From: Bacillus_BD sp050389805
GTDB taxonomy: Bacteria > Bacillota > Bacilli > Bacillales > Cytobacillaceae
Assembly (NCBI RefSeq): GCF_050389805.1
Contig: NZ_CP130945.1
Coordinates: forward strand, 248,001 to 312,000
Length of the DNA: 64,000 nucleotides
Direction of reading: 5' to 3'
Part shown: positions 49,714 to 58,217 of the stretch, piece after piece
Numbering within the stretch: position 1 is the stretch's first letter
How the letters are laid out: the number at the start of each line of letters is the position of its first letter
Program-made: the position numbers and the translations under genes
Notes under the pieces: generated by a model
The model's database searches: none
Seen by the model: only the letters and a program-made list of their open reading frames with translations
What the model was told of the DNA's origin: nothing

Positions 49714-50163
49714 TTATGCTTCTAAGAATGCATGAAGCATCCATAAGTGAGTGTCAATTTTCTCAATTAGACCGATAGCAAGATCGTTCGTGATTGTGTC
49801 ATTCTCAGCATCTGTAACTTTTGCTAATTCGTTTAAGCTCTCTTTAATTGTTGTGTAATCTTTTACAAGAGTTGCAACCATATCTGAAGCTTTTGTTTCG
49901 TTTGCTGTTTCTTCGATCGTAGCAGTTTCTATATACTCCTTCAATGTTGCAACTGGTTGACCTCCGACGGCAAGTAGACGTTCAGCCACTTCGTCAACAA
50001 CAAGAGCAGCTTCATCATAAAGCTCTTCAAATTTGGCATGTAATGTGAAGAATGAAGGACCTTTAACATACCAATGGAAACGATGAAGTTTTGTATAAAG
50101 AACACTCCAGTTAGCAATTTGTAAATTTAATTGAGATTGAATCGTTTTAGTTTGTACAGTCAT
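49714..50163 (-). CDS. dps: Dps/MrgA-type DNA-binding ferritin-like protein
   Basis: The 149-residue protein matches the Dps family: LHRFHWYVKGPSFFTLHAKFEELYDEAALVVDEVAERLLAVGG (about 27-68) contains the ferroxidase-site residues (His31, His43, Asp, Glu) shared between subunits. Dodecamers store iron and protect DNA from peroxide. B. subtilis has two such proteins, MrgA (PerR-controlled) and Dps (SigB-controlled). A PerR-like sequence lies upstream, which suggests MrgA-type control, but this cannot be settled by eye. The start follows GAGGAGG. Confidence 0.93.
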   Translation of the reverse strand: MTVQTKTIQSQLNLQIANWSVLYTKLHRFHWYVKGPSFFTLHAKFEELYDEAALVVDEVAERLLAVGGQPVATLKEYIETATIEETANETKASDMVATLVKDYTTIKESLNELAKVTDAENDTITNDLAIGLIEKIDTHLWMLHAFLEA

Positions 50164-50198
50164 TATATTTATTCCTCCTCGATTTATCTTATATACTT

Positions 50199-50248
50199 AT
50201 TATAACAAATAGTTTTTAAAAATCAATACTTATTAATAATTATTTTAA
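50199..50248 (-). promoter_or_regulatory. Promoter of dps and possible PerR box
   Basis: On the minus strand a -35 TTGATT (50226-50221), 16-bp spacer and -10 TATAAT (50204-50199) form a sigma-A promoter. TAATAATTATTTTAA (50234-50248) matches the PerR consensus TTATAATNATTATAA at 12 of 14 defined positions but lies upstream of -35, and the region is very AT-rich, so chance is possible. Confidence 0.45.
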
Positions 50249-50267
50249 ATAATATATAATTACAAAT

Positions 50268-50313
50268 AAAAAAGAGTCTGCTTACAAAACTAAGTTTTGA
50301 AGTAGACTCTTTT
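50268..50313 (-). terminator. Terminator after rodA
   Basis: AAAGAGTCTG (50271-50280) pairs with AGACTCTTT on the right (50304-50312), with inner AAAACT/AGTTTT pairing and A/T runs; it lies between rodA and the dps promoter. Confidence 0.8.
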
Positions 50314-50332
50314 AATTTAAACAAACATTTAA

Positions 50333-51538
50333 TTAGAAATTGTGTTCGCGTACTTTTGTTTCGGTATAGGTTTGTTTTGATGAAAACATATAACTACGGT
50401 GGTGATAATGAATACTATAGACAAGCCCCATTGCAAACATGTTTCCCATGAGTGAGCTACCCCCATAACTGATAAATGGAAGAGGGATGCCTGTAATGGG
50501 TAGAACTTGAATGGTCATTCCAATATTTTGAAAAACATGGAAAGTAATCATACTGATAATTCCAACACAAATATACGTATTAAAAGCATCTGTTGTTTCC
50601 AAAGCCGTTTTAGTTAGATGATAGATTAGAAGGAAAAATAACCCGATAACAATACTTCCACCTAAAAATCCATATTCCTCGCCGATAACACTAAAAATAA
50701 AGTCAGTATGGCTTTCTGGGATATAAACTTGTCGGTCTCCTAAACCTTTTCCTGTTAGTTGACCAGAGCCAATGGCTTTTAGTGAGTTAGATAAGTGATA
50801 TCCAGCAGCATGTTCTTCCGGTTTAAGCCATGAATAAATTCGATCAAATTGATAGGATTTTACATTTAAATATTTTTCTAAAACTTGCGGAGCCCATATA
50901 ACAAAGTACAAAATAACTCCTGCAAGAGCAATCCCAAGTCCATAAATAGCTGTAATGATTTTCCAGGATATTCCTGAAACAAAGATAACCCCTGTCATAA
51001 TCGCTAGCATAACGAGCGATGTTCCTAAGTCAGGTTGCATCATCACAAGTGCGATCGGTAGTCCTGTAACAAGCCCGATTTTTAAAAGTAGCATTAAATC
51101 GGTTTCAAGTGTTTTGTTTAAATATTTTTCATTATGACTTTGTACGACCTTACTTAAGGCAATGATCAGAAAAACCTTCATAAACTCAGAAGGCTGGATT
51201 GAACCAATGGGCAATTGAAACCAGCTTTGGGCCCCATTTATTCTAGGGGTCAATTCTGTTACGGGAGCAACCGCCAAAATGAGCAATAGCAGTATCCCAA
51301 ATCCATATAAAAACCAACTCAGCCGTTTTAGTTGATCGCTGTCAAAATACATGACAACGCCAATAATGATGGCACCAACGACATACCAAAAAATTTGTTG
51401 GATTAAAAAGTTCGTTTCTCCATATTGTCCCGATGTCTGCCCACTATATATGGCCATACAACTTACGAGAAAGAGTAAAAATAATATGAGGGTTAAAGAC
51501 CAGTCAAATCGTTCGGCAACCTTTTTTTTATGATCCAT
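50333..51538 (-). CDS. rodA: Rod-shape-determining glycosyltransferase RodA (SEDS family)
   Basis: The 401-residue protein has ten membrane helices and the SEDS-family signatures GAQSWFQLPIGSIQPSEFMKV, QPDLGTSLV, and GLGDRQVYIPESHTDFIFSVIGEEYGFLGG (the catalytic Asp region), ending with IPLPFISYGGSS. SEDS proteins polymerise lipid II; RodA does so with the class B PBP of the elongation machinery. The best fit is RodA rather than FtsW or SpoVE, by its length and lack of a long N-terminal extension. It is a single gene. The start is an ATG after AAAAGGTGAAC. Confidence 0.88.
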   Translation of the reverse strand: MDHKKKVAERFDWSLTLILFLLFLVSCMAIYSGQTSGQYGETNFLIQQIFWYVVGAIIIGVVMYFDSDQLKRLSWFLYGFGILLLLILAVAPVTELTPRINGAQSWFQLPIGSIQPSEFMKVFLIIALSKVVQSHNEKYLNKTLETDLMLLLKIGLVTGLPIALVMMQPDLGTSLVMLAIMTGVIFVSGISWKIITAIYGLGIALAGVILYFVIWAPQVLEKYLNVKSYQFDRIYSWLKPEEHAAGYHLSNSLKAIGSGQLTGKGLGDRQVYIPESHTDFIFSVIGEEYGFLGGSIVIGLFFLLIYHLTKTALETTDAFNTYICVGIISMITFHVFQNIGMTIQVLPITGIPLPFISYGGSSLMGNMFAMGLVYSIHYHHRSYMFSSKQTYTETKVREHNF

Positions 51539-51694
51539 GAATGTTCACCTTTTCATCCCCACTCAAGGTTAGATAACAATATTTATATTGAATTGAAACT
51601 CTATTAACAGACTAGCAGAGAATTCCATTTTCGACAATATATTTGACGAGCAAACCCTTGTATACGCGTTACTTTCTTTAAATCAAGGAATATA

Positions 51695-51723
51695 AAAAAG
51701 CACAAAAATATTTTGTGCTTTTT
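51695..51723. terminator. Terminator between mgtE and rodA
   Basis: AAAAAGCACAAAA (51695-51707) pairs with TTTTGTGCTTTTT (51711-51723), loop ATA. The rest of 51539-51822 holds no gene that I can support. Confidence 0.88.
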
Positions 51724-51822
51724 AGATTGGCTATGTTAAAGGTGATATACATTAGCCGGAAATTCTCCTCCAATGAATTCTTATACCTATTCGAAAATCG
51801 ACAATGAGTTATAACTTCGCCT

Positions 51823-53181
51823 TTAGATTAAATAGTGAATAAAGGTTGTTGCAATTCCAAAATAAATAATTAAAGAAAAAATATCATTTAAAGTTGTAAT
51901 TAATGGCCCTGATGCCACGGCTGGATCAATTTTCATTTTATAAAGACATACAGGAATAATGGTTCCAGCTAACGTACCAATGATTAGGGTAAAGAATAGA
52001 GAGGCACCTACGACAAAACCTAAAATGGCATTGCCTTGCCAAATGAATGCAATAATAGAAATTAAAATCCCACAGGTTATTCCAATAATTAATCCTACTT
52101 TAAATTCTCGCATGATAACGCGGAATATGGCTTTTTTATCAAGATCGTCTGTAGCAAGTCCGCGTACGACAACGGCTAATGATTGAGTCCCCGTATTCCC
52201 TGTCATTCCTGATATCATAGGCATGAAATAGGTAAGAGCCACTACTTTCTGTAAAGTATCCTCATAACCACTAATAATACTACCTGAAATGAGTCCAATA
52301 AATAGGAGTAAGATCAACCATGGAAGTCGTCGGTATGAAGCCACAAAAGCTTTCGTATCAAAATCAATATCTTTACCTGAAGCCGATAACTTTTCGATGT
52401 CTTCATTTGCCTCTTGGATGACAACGTCAATAATATCGTCAATAGTGACAATTCCAACTAATACTTTTTCTTCATTAACAACAGGGATGGCTAGAAAGTC
52501 ATATCGCCCAATTAATCTTGCAACTTCTTCTTGGTCAGCTGAATCAGGAACGGAAATCACCCGTTCATACATAATATTGTGGACGCGTTCCCCTGCATCG
52601 GCTAAAAGTAAGTCCCGATAGGAAACCACTCCAACGAGTTTTCGATATTGATCCACTACATATAAGTAGTTAATGGTTTCAGCAAATTCGGCAAAACTCT
52701 TTAACTTATCAACAGCATCCCGAACGGTATAGTAATCTCGAATCCAAACAAATCGATTCGTCATCAAGCGTCCAGCTGTTTCAGGAGGATAGTTGATAAT
52801 ATCTTGAACAATCTGGGATTCTTCTTTTTTCATCCCAGCTAACAAAGATTCCATCTTTTCAGGAGAGAGTTCATCTAATAGGGAAGCTAAGTCATCGTTG
52901 TCCATTTCGTCAAGGACCTTATTTTTTCGATCAATTCCAAGACGGTTTAATACTTCCAATTGCTCTTCCCAACCTAATTCTTGTATTAAGTCGGCAATGA
53001 CATTGATTTTTAAATGAAGGAGAAAGCGGGTTCGATGCTTTTCCGGCAGGTCTTCGTAAATTTGGGCGATGTCATAGGGGTGTAATTCTTCTAATATGGC
53101 ATCTAACTCTTTTTGTTTGTTTTCTTTTAGGGTCTTAATAATATGAAGTGTGATTTGATCCTCGGTCATGTTGTGAATCAT
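51823..53181 (-). CDS. mgtE: Magnesium transporter MgtE
   Basis: MgtE (452 residues) has the standard order: an N-terminal superhelical domain (about 1-130), tandem CBS domains (about 135-255) that sense Mg2+, and five membrane helices (about 285-450) with the selectivity motif MISGMTGNTGTQSLAV. It is a Mg2+-gated dimeric channel. The ATG at 53181 is ten bases after AAAGGAG; an in-frame GTG at 53190 overlaps that site. The leader is too short to hold the Mg2+-sensing M-box found in front of B. subtilis mgtE. Confidence 0.93.
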   Translation of the reverse strand: MIHNMTEDQITLHIIKTLKENKQKELDAILEELHPYDIAQIYEDLPEKHRTRFLLHLKINVIADLIQELGWEEQLEVLNRLGIDRKNKVLDEMDNDDLASLLDELSPEKMESLLAGMKKEESQIVQDIINYPPETAGRLMTNRFVWIRDYYTVRDAVDKLKSFAEFAETINYLYVVDQYRKLVGVVSYRDLLLADAGERVHNIMYERVISVPDSADQEEVARLIGRYDFLAIPVVNEEKVLVGIVTIDDIIDVVIQEANEDIEKLSASGKDIDFDTKAFVASYRRLPWLILLLFIGLISGSIISGYEDTLQKVVALTYFMPMISGMTGNTGTQSLAVVVRGLATDDLDKKAIFRVIMREFKVGLIIGITCGILISIIAFIWQGNAILGFVVGASLFFTLIIGTLAGTIIPVCLYKMKIDPAVASGPLITTLNDIFSLIIYFGIATTFIHYLI

Positions 53182-53232
53182 AACTCTCACGCTCCTTTCA
53201 CCGGAAAAGTTTTGTCTAGCTCTTAATCGTAC

Positions 53233-53262
53233 AGTATAATATTATGCTATGAAAGTTTTCAA
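53233..53262 (-). promoter_or_regulatory. Sigma-A-type promoter of mgtE
   Basis: On the minus strand TTGAAA (53262-53257), an 18-bp spacer and TATACT (53238-53233) lie about 50 bp before the mgtE start. The remaining 53263-53556 has no identified element apart from the next gene's promoter. Confidence 0.55.
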
Positions 53263-53556
53263 GCCTTCTTTAACGATAACGCCAAACTTTCTACCATTGT
53301 TATTATAAAGAAAAAGTATGTTATTTGAAATGAAAGTTTTAAAAGTTTTGTGAACTGAAAATCTTTCTCGTTATATATCTTATGCAAGCCCATGATGAGG
53401 GGGAATTGGACTTCTTTATTAAGTTTCTTTTACAAATGATTTCAATTTGTTCAGATGTAAGATATTTTCTCTCCAATCTGATATTATATAAGCAAGATAT
53501 ATTAAACTTCAATCAGTTGGGGTTTTCTACATAATTACAGGTATTCGGGGGTTTCG

Positions 53557-54330
53557 TTGTTGAAAAGGAATCGGAAGCAGGATGTTATTTACGTACATTT
53601 AAATGAAAAAAACCGTTATGTATTATCATCAGGAATTCAATTTAGTGAGTTTATTCAAGCTTTATATGATTCAATTAATCATATTCTCTTGCTTAAACAT
53701 CGCTTTGATGATGCCGATTTTAATCTGCACACATTGCTTGATTATATTCCTCGAAAAAGAGTGATGAAGCTTGCGGGTGATGACGTTTCCCAATACGGAG
53801 ATTTCTGTTGGATTGACTTTGAGGAAATGGAAGGGTTGGATGAAATTCCAGGACAAGTATTGGCTGAATTACTTTATCTCGGTCATATGAAGGAACCGTT
53901 GCATGCTCCTTTTTATAATTATTTAGGAAACCGTTTTACTTATTTAGCAATAGAAGATGGCTGGTTTAATAAAACCTATTATCGAAATTTAAATGATTTC
54001 TATTATTTACTTAGTGAATTAATCCCGATGAAATTAGAGTTAATAAAACCAGAGAAGAGTCTATTAGGTTTAAAAAGAAGAAAAGTGTACCCTTCTGTGG
54101 ATCAACATTTATTATTATCATTAAAGGGATATATGAGTGAGGGCATGGTCCTATCCTTGAAGGAGGTCGTTCAAAACCGTGCTCGAATTGAGATCCCGAT
54201 GTGGGTAATTGGGGACTTTTCCAATATGGATGATATGCATGAGGAATACGAAAAGAATAGTAAAAGATCCTGTGATGCAAAATTAATTTTTGATAAAAAA
54301 ACACAGGAGTGGAAAATTCGTTCAAACTAG
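53557..54330 (+). CDS. Unrecognised 257-residue cytoplasmic protein
   Basis: I do not recognise this protein. It is soluble, without membrane segments or signal peptide, rich in Leu, Asp and Tyr, with helical and strand segments (MLKRNRKQDVIYVHLNEKNRYVLSS at the start; FCWIDFEEMEGLDEIPGQVLAELLYLGH; a C-terminal acidic region). The Trp-Ile-Asp-Phe-Glu and Tyr-rich composition suggests an enzyme-like fold, but no motif can be named. A TTG start after GGGGG is used. It is divergent from mgtE and upstream of the cobalamin riboswitch, and has its own leader. Confidence 0.65.
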   Translation: MLKRNRKQDVIYVHLNEKNRYVLSSGIQFSEFIQALYDSINHILLLKHRFDDADFNLHTLLDYIPRKRVMKLAGDDVSQYGDFCWIDFEEMEGLDEIPGQVLAELLYLGHMKEPLHAPFYNYLGNRFTYLAIEDGWFNKTYYRNLNDFYYLLSELIPMKLELIKPEKSLLGLKRRKVYPSVDQHLLLSLKGYMSEGMVLSLKEVVQNRARIEIPMWVIGDFSNMDDMHEEYEKNSKRSCDAKLIFDKKTQEWKIRSN

Positions 54331-54428
54331 ACTTACGACAAAGTTCGATAAAATTAGAAAAAGATCTACACATTTCAAACGTTCATGTTATAATGTGAAC
54401 AAATGAAAATTTCATACGAATGAATTAG

Positions 54429-54625
54429 GTGTCTTTGAAAAATAGAAATGCTTTGGTGCGTTTCCATTTTCTACACACAAGACTTAATAGGGAAGTTGGT
54501 GAAAAACCAACGCGGTCCCGCCACTGTAAATGGGAGTAACCTGTGAAACCACTGTACATCATGTATGGGAAGGAGCAGGGAACGATGATCATAAGCCAGG
54601 AGACCTGCCTAATTTTTTGCACCAA
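54429..54625 (+). ncRNA. Cobalamin riboswitch
   Basis: The leader has the conserved B12-riboswitch elements: AATAGGGAAG at 54487-54496, GGTGAAAAACC, GCGGTCCCGCCACTGTAAATG at 54510-54530 (the core, cited here only by part), and GCCAGGAGACCTGCC at 54595-54609 (the B12 box). The class binds adenosylcobalamin. Expression off in the presence of coenzyme B12 is expected, by termination at the hairpin at 54688-54711. It governs the whole uptake and salvage operon that follows. Confidence 0.96.
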
Positions 54626-54687
54626 CACAACCTACGAGGATAGGCAGGTGTACGAACGGCTGTTTATACATATATGATAGTCTTTCT

Positions 54688-54720
54688 GCATCTCCGACGT
54701 CTAGGGGATGCTTTTTTGTT
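54688..54720 (+). terminator. Riboswitch-linked terminator
   Basis: GCATCTCC (54688-54695) pairs with GGGGATGC (54704-54711), then TTTTTT. GGATAGGCAGGTG (about 54638-54651) upstream can pair with the CCTGCC of the riboswitch end, a possible antiterminator arm. Confidence 0.8.
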
Positions 54721-54763
54721 TTTCAAGACAAAAAAGCATAAATTTATTTTAGGGGGAAATGAA

Positions 54764-55720
54764 GTGAAAAAGGTTTACGGTTTATTATTTTCATTGCTAC
54801 TATCGATTGGTATTTTAGTCGGTTGTGGTACAGCAGAAGAATCAAAATCACCAGAAGACAATCAGCAAACAGATCAAACGGAAACATCTGGTTTCCCGGT
54901 TACGGTTAAAGATGCATCAGATGAAGAGGTTGTCATTGAAAAGAAACCTGAAAGAATTATTTCACTTATGCCAAGTAATACCGAAATTGCTTTTGAATTA
55001 GGACTTAGTGATGAGATCGTTGGTGTAACGGATAACGATACCTATCCAGAAGAAGTTAACGAGAAGGAAAAAGTCGGCGGCATGGAATTTAATGTAGAGA
55101 AAATTATTTCACTACAGCCAGACCTTGTCCTTGGACATGGTTCAGCCATGGGCTTATCAGCAGAAGGATTTCAACAGTTAAAAGATGCTGGAATTACTGT
55201 TCTTACAGTTAAAGATGCAACGACATTCACTGAGGTATATGACTCAATTGTTACGATTGGGAAAGCTACAGGAGCTGTGGAAGAAGCAGAAAAACTGGTT
55301 TCAGACATGAAAGCGAAAGTAGATGAAATCCAACAGAAAACGGCTGAAGTAAAAGAGAAGAAAAAGGTGTATATCGAAATCGATCCAGCTCTTTTTACAG
55401 TAGGAAAAGATTCCATCATGGATGAAATGCTTATCGTGATTGGTGCAGAAAATATAGTTAAAGAATCTGGATGGCCGCAACTTGATCAAGAGGCTGTTAT
55501 AGCAGCCAACCCTGATGTAATTCTTACAACATATGGGGACTATATAAAAGATTCGACACAGCAAGTGTTAGCACGTGAAGGCTGGCAGGATATAAACGCG
55601 ATAAAAAATGCGCAAGTGATTGATGTAGATCCAGACACAACAACACGTCCAGGCCCTCGTCTTGTTGAAGGAGTAGAGGAATTTGCAAAAGCGGTTTACC
55701 CAGAACTTTTTAACGAATAA
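54764..55720 (+). CDS. btuF: Cobalamin/cobinamide-binding lipoprotein BtuF
   Basis: The 318-residue lipoprotein (lipobox GILVGCG, Cys21) has the BtuF-type class III binding fold: ERIISLMPSNTEIAFELGLSDEIVGVTDNDTYPEEV, LQPDLVLGHG and DPALFTVGKDSIMDEMLIVIGAENI. The GTG at 54764 follows AGGGGGAAATG and gives MKKVYGLLFS; a longer frame from 54674 would start inside the terminator region and is unlikely. It is the first gene under the cobalamin riboswitch. Confidence 0.92.
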   Translation: MKKVYGLLFSLLLSIGILVGCGTAEESKSPEDNQQTDQTETSGFPVTVKDASDEEVVIEKKPERIISLMPSNTEIAFELGLSDEIVGVTDNDTYPEEVNEKEKVGGMEFNVEKIISLQPDLVLGHGSAMGLSAEGFQQLKDAGITVLTVKDATTFTEVYDSIVTIGKATGAVEEAEKLVSDMKAKVDEIQQKTAEVKEKKKVYIEIDPALFTVGKDSIMDEMLIVIGAENIVKESGWPQLDQEAVIAANPDVILTTYGDYIKDSTQQVLAREGWQDINAIKNAQVIDVDPDTTTRPGPRLVEGVEEFAKAVYPELFNE

Positions 55721-55724
55721 ATAT

Positions 55725-56741
55725 ATGGCTTATTTCATAGCGATCGCTTTTTTCTTAGGATCGATGCTACTTGCTATATCGATTGGTACGGTTCATGTAC
55801 CAATTTTAGATATTATTCAAATCATAGGTGCAAATATTTTCCAATATTCCATTGATCATATTGATCCAATGTTTACCAATATTGTGATGAATATACGCTT
55901 GCCACGAGTGTTATTGGCAGGTTTAGTAGGGGCGTCTCTTGCAATTGCAGGAGCCGCCTTTCAAGGTTTATTAAGAAACCCACTTGCTGACCCTTATACA
56001 CTTGGTGTCTCTTCAGGGGCTTCAGTCGGTGCTGTATTAACCATCTTTTTAAATATATCGCTACCGTTTATCGGAGAGTTCACTTTACCTTTTTTAAGTA
56101 TTTTATTCTCTTTTATGACGATCCTTCTCGTCCTTCTATTTGCGCAAAGAATTGAACGTTCAATGAAGGTAGAAACGATTATTTTAACAGGTGTGATCTT
56201 CAGTTCCTTTTTAGGGGCATTTATTTCTTTAATGATTGCTTTAACAGGGAATGAACTGCGACAAATTATTAGCTGGCTGCTCGGTAGTGTTTCGATGAGA
56301 GGCTGGGAATATATTAAAATCATTTTCCCATTTTTCACCATAGGATCCATCCTTTTATTAATGAATGTCAATGAATTAAACGCTATGTCTTTTGGAGAGG
56401 AAAGGGCTCAGCATCTAGGTGTGAATGTCCAAAGAAGGAAGATGCTTGTCCTTATAGCAGGATCCATCTTAACAGGGGCAGCCGTTGCCGTTTCCGGTGC
56501 GATAGGATTTGTTGGATTAGTCATTCCACATCTAACGCGGATTTTGTGGGGACCTGATCATAAACATTTATTGCCTTTATCCCTTTTAACAGGAAGCGGA
56601 TTTTTGATCTTAGCAGATTTAGTAGCTAGAACCATTATTTCACCAACAGAGCTTCCAATTGGTGTCATCACTTCGTTAATTGGTGCTCCTGTATTTGCGA
56701 TTATTTTAATCGGTCGAAAACGAAAGGAAAGGAGGGGATGA
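55725..56741 (+). CDS. btuC: Cobalamin ABC permease BtuC
   Basis: The 338-residue protein is of the BtuC/FecCD type, with about ten membrane helices, RLPRVLLAGLVGASLAIAGAAFQGLLRNPLADPYTLGVSSGASVG and GAIGFVGLVIPHLTRILWG. The context of a B12 riboswitch and BtuF make it a corrinoid permease. The ATG at 55725 is four bases after the btuF stop and has no strong ribosome site, so translation is probably coupled to btuF; an upstream TTG at 55683 within btuF is a weaker alternative. Confidence 0.9.
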   Translation: MAYFIAIAFFLGSMLLAISIGTVHVPILDIIQIIGANIFQYSIDHIDPMFTNIVMNIRLPRVLLAGLVGASLAIAGAAFQGLLRNPLADPYTLGVSSGASVGAVLTIFLNISLPFIGEFTLPFLSILFSFMTILLVLLFAQRIERSMKVETIILTGVIFSSFLGAFISLMIALTGNELRQIISWLLGSVSMRGWEYIKIIFPFFTIGSILLLMNVNELNAMSFGEERAQHLGVNVQRRKMLVLIAGSILTGAAVAVSGAIGFVGLVIPHLTRILWGPDHKHLLPLSLLTGSGFLILADLVARTIISPTELPIGVITSLIGAPVFAIILIGRKRKERRG

Positions 56742-56744
56742 GGA

Positions 56745-58217
56745 TTGCTCGAAATTAAACATTTGTATGGCGGATATCGGAAAGAGGATGTTCTTTCGGA
56801 TATATCCATCCAGGTTCATAAAGGTGAGCTTTTCGGTATTATTGGACCAAATGGAAGTGGAAAAACCACCCTCTTAAAGATGATCAGTGGTGTTCAGCTT
56901 TTTAAGGAAGGAAACATTCTGATTAAAGGTGAATCGTTAAAAAAATATTCTTCCAAACAGCTTGCGAAGGTGATTGCTGTGCTGTCTCAACATAGCTCCG
57001 AATCCTTTTCCTATAGCGTAAAAGAAACGGTTTCTTTAGGTAGGTACGCCCATCAAAAGGGATTTTTTAAGGAATGGACACTAGAGGATGAGAGAATTGT
57101 GCAAGACGTTATGAATTGGACGGGTGTTGCAACACTGCAGGACCATCCGATTCAACTTCTCTCTGGTGGAGAAAGGCAACGTGTTTTCCTTGCCCAGGCC
57201 TTAGCCCAGGAACCAGAAATTCTTCTTCTTGATGAACCAACCAACCACCTTGATTTGTCTTACCAAAAGGAATTACTTGATTTATTGAAAAAATGGACAA
57301 GAGAAAAATCATTAACAGTTATCTCTATTTTTCATGATCTAAATTTAGCGGGACTATATTGTGATCGTTTATTGCTTCTTCAGAATGGAAAAATCAAGCG
57401 TTGTGATACGCCAAACGAAGTGTTAAAACAGGAAATCATTGAAGATGTTTATCATACGGAAATCGAAAAACATCCTCATCCAAGAGTTCCAGCCCCACAA
57501 ATGGTACTTCTGCCGGAATCGTATTTTTTAGGTGATGATGAAAACATCACAGATTCCTATCTGAACGTTATACCTCAGCATATTATTTTGAAGGCACCAT
57601 CGCTACTACGAACGATGTCCTCTGGTGTCATTGGCTCTGGAACAGGTTGGCATGATACTTTTGTCAATCGACATGTTGATAAAAATTATAACTGTGATAA
57701 CCACCGTGAGGAAATGGCAACTTATTTAAGAGCAAATGGATGTGATCCTTCCCAAACGGTAGGAATGATGACGGCAGTTGTAACGGAGGATGTCGTATCA
57801 AGGGCTTATGAAGAAAACGGATGCTCCATTTTAATTGTTGTAACAGCAGGGGTAGGAAACGCGGTTGACGTAGCAAAAAGCCATGAACAAAGTGTAGAGC
57901 TACAACAACCAGGCACCATTAACACTTGGGTGTTTATAAATGGACATATAACGGAGGAAGCTTTTATTCAATGTATTATGACGGCAACAGAAGCAAAGGT
58001 TAAAGTTCTGCAAGACTTAGAGGTTAAAGACCCAAGAACAGGGACGATTGCGACCGGAACATCTACAGATAGTATTCTCATTGCGGCAACGCAAAAAGGG
58101 AAACGATTTGAGTTTGCTGGGAATATAACCCCCTTAGGTAGTCTAATCGGAAAAGGCGTCTACCAGTGTACAAAAGAAGCGATACAGAAAAGTAATCGGA
58201 GAAAGGAAAGTCTATGA
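56745..58217 (+). CDS. btuD-cbiZ: Fusion of corrinoid ABC ATPase (BtuD) and CbiZ amidohydrolase
   Basis: The 490-residue protein begins with an ABC ATPase (about 1-240): Walker A GPNGSGKTT (about 35-43), LLSGGERQRVFLAQALAQ, Walker B LLLDEPTNHLD and the switch His. From about 270 to 480 it is a CbiZ-type adenosylcobinamide amidohydrolase (SSGVIGSGTG, NRHVDKNYNCDNH, GMMTAVVTEDVV, VVTAGVGNAVD, ATGTSTDSILIAATQ). CbiZ hydrolyses adenosylcobinamide to adenosylcobyric acid. A single chain therefore couples import energy and remodelling. A TTG start behind GGAGGGGATGA is used. Fusions of this kind occur elsewhere, so it is natural, not a frameshift. Confidence 0.92.
   Translation: MLEIKHLYGGYRKEDVLSDISIQVHKGELFGIIGPNGSGKTTLLKMISGVQLFKEGNILIKGESLKKYSSKQLAKVIAVLSQHSSESFSYSVKETVSLGRYAHQKGFFKEWTLEDERIVQDVMNWTGVATLQDHPIQLLSGGERQRVFLAQALAQEPEILLLDEPTNHLDLSYQKELLDLLKKWTREKSLTVISIFHDLNLAGLYCDRLLLLQNGKIKRCDTPNEVLKQEIIEDVYHTEIEKHPHPRVPAPQMVLLPESYFLGDDENITDSYLNVIPQHIILKAPSLLRTMSSGVIGSGTGWHDTFVNRHVDKNYNCDNHREEMATYLRANGCDPSQTVGMMTAVVTEDVVSRAYEENGCSILIVVTAGVGNAVDVAKSHEQSVELQQPGTINTWVFINGHITEEAFIQCIMTATEAKVKVLQDLEVKDPRTGTIATGTSTDSILIAATQKGKRFEFAGNITPLGSLIGKGVYQCTKEAIQKSNRRKESL

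Noticed and set aside
53182..53256. M-box Mg2+ riboswitch before mgtE
   Set aside because: The space is too short and the conserved core sequence is missing.
54674..54763. Extended BtuF start upstream of the GTG
   Set aside because: It reads through the riboswitch terminator and adds a non-signal sequence before the lipoprotein signal.
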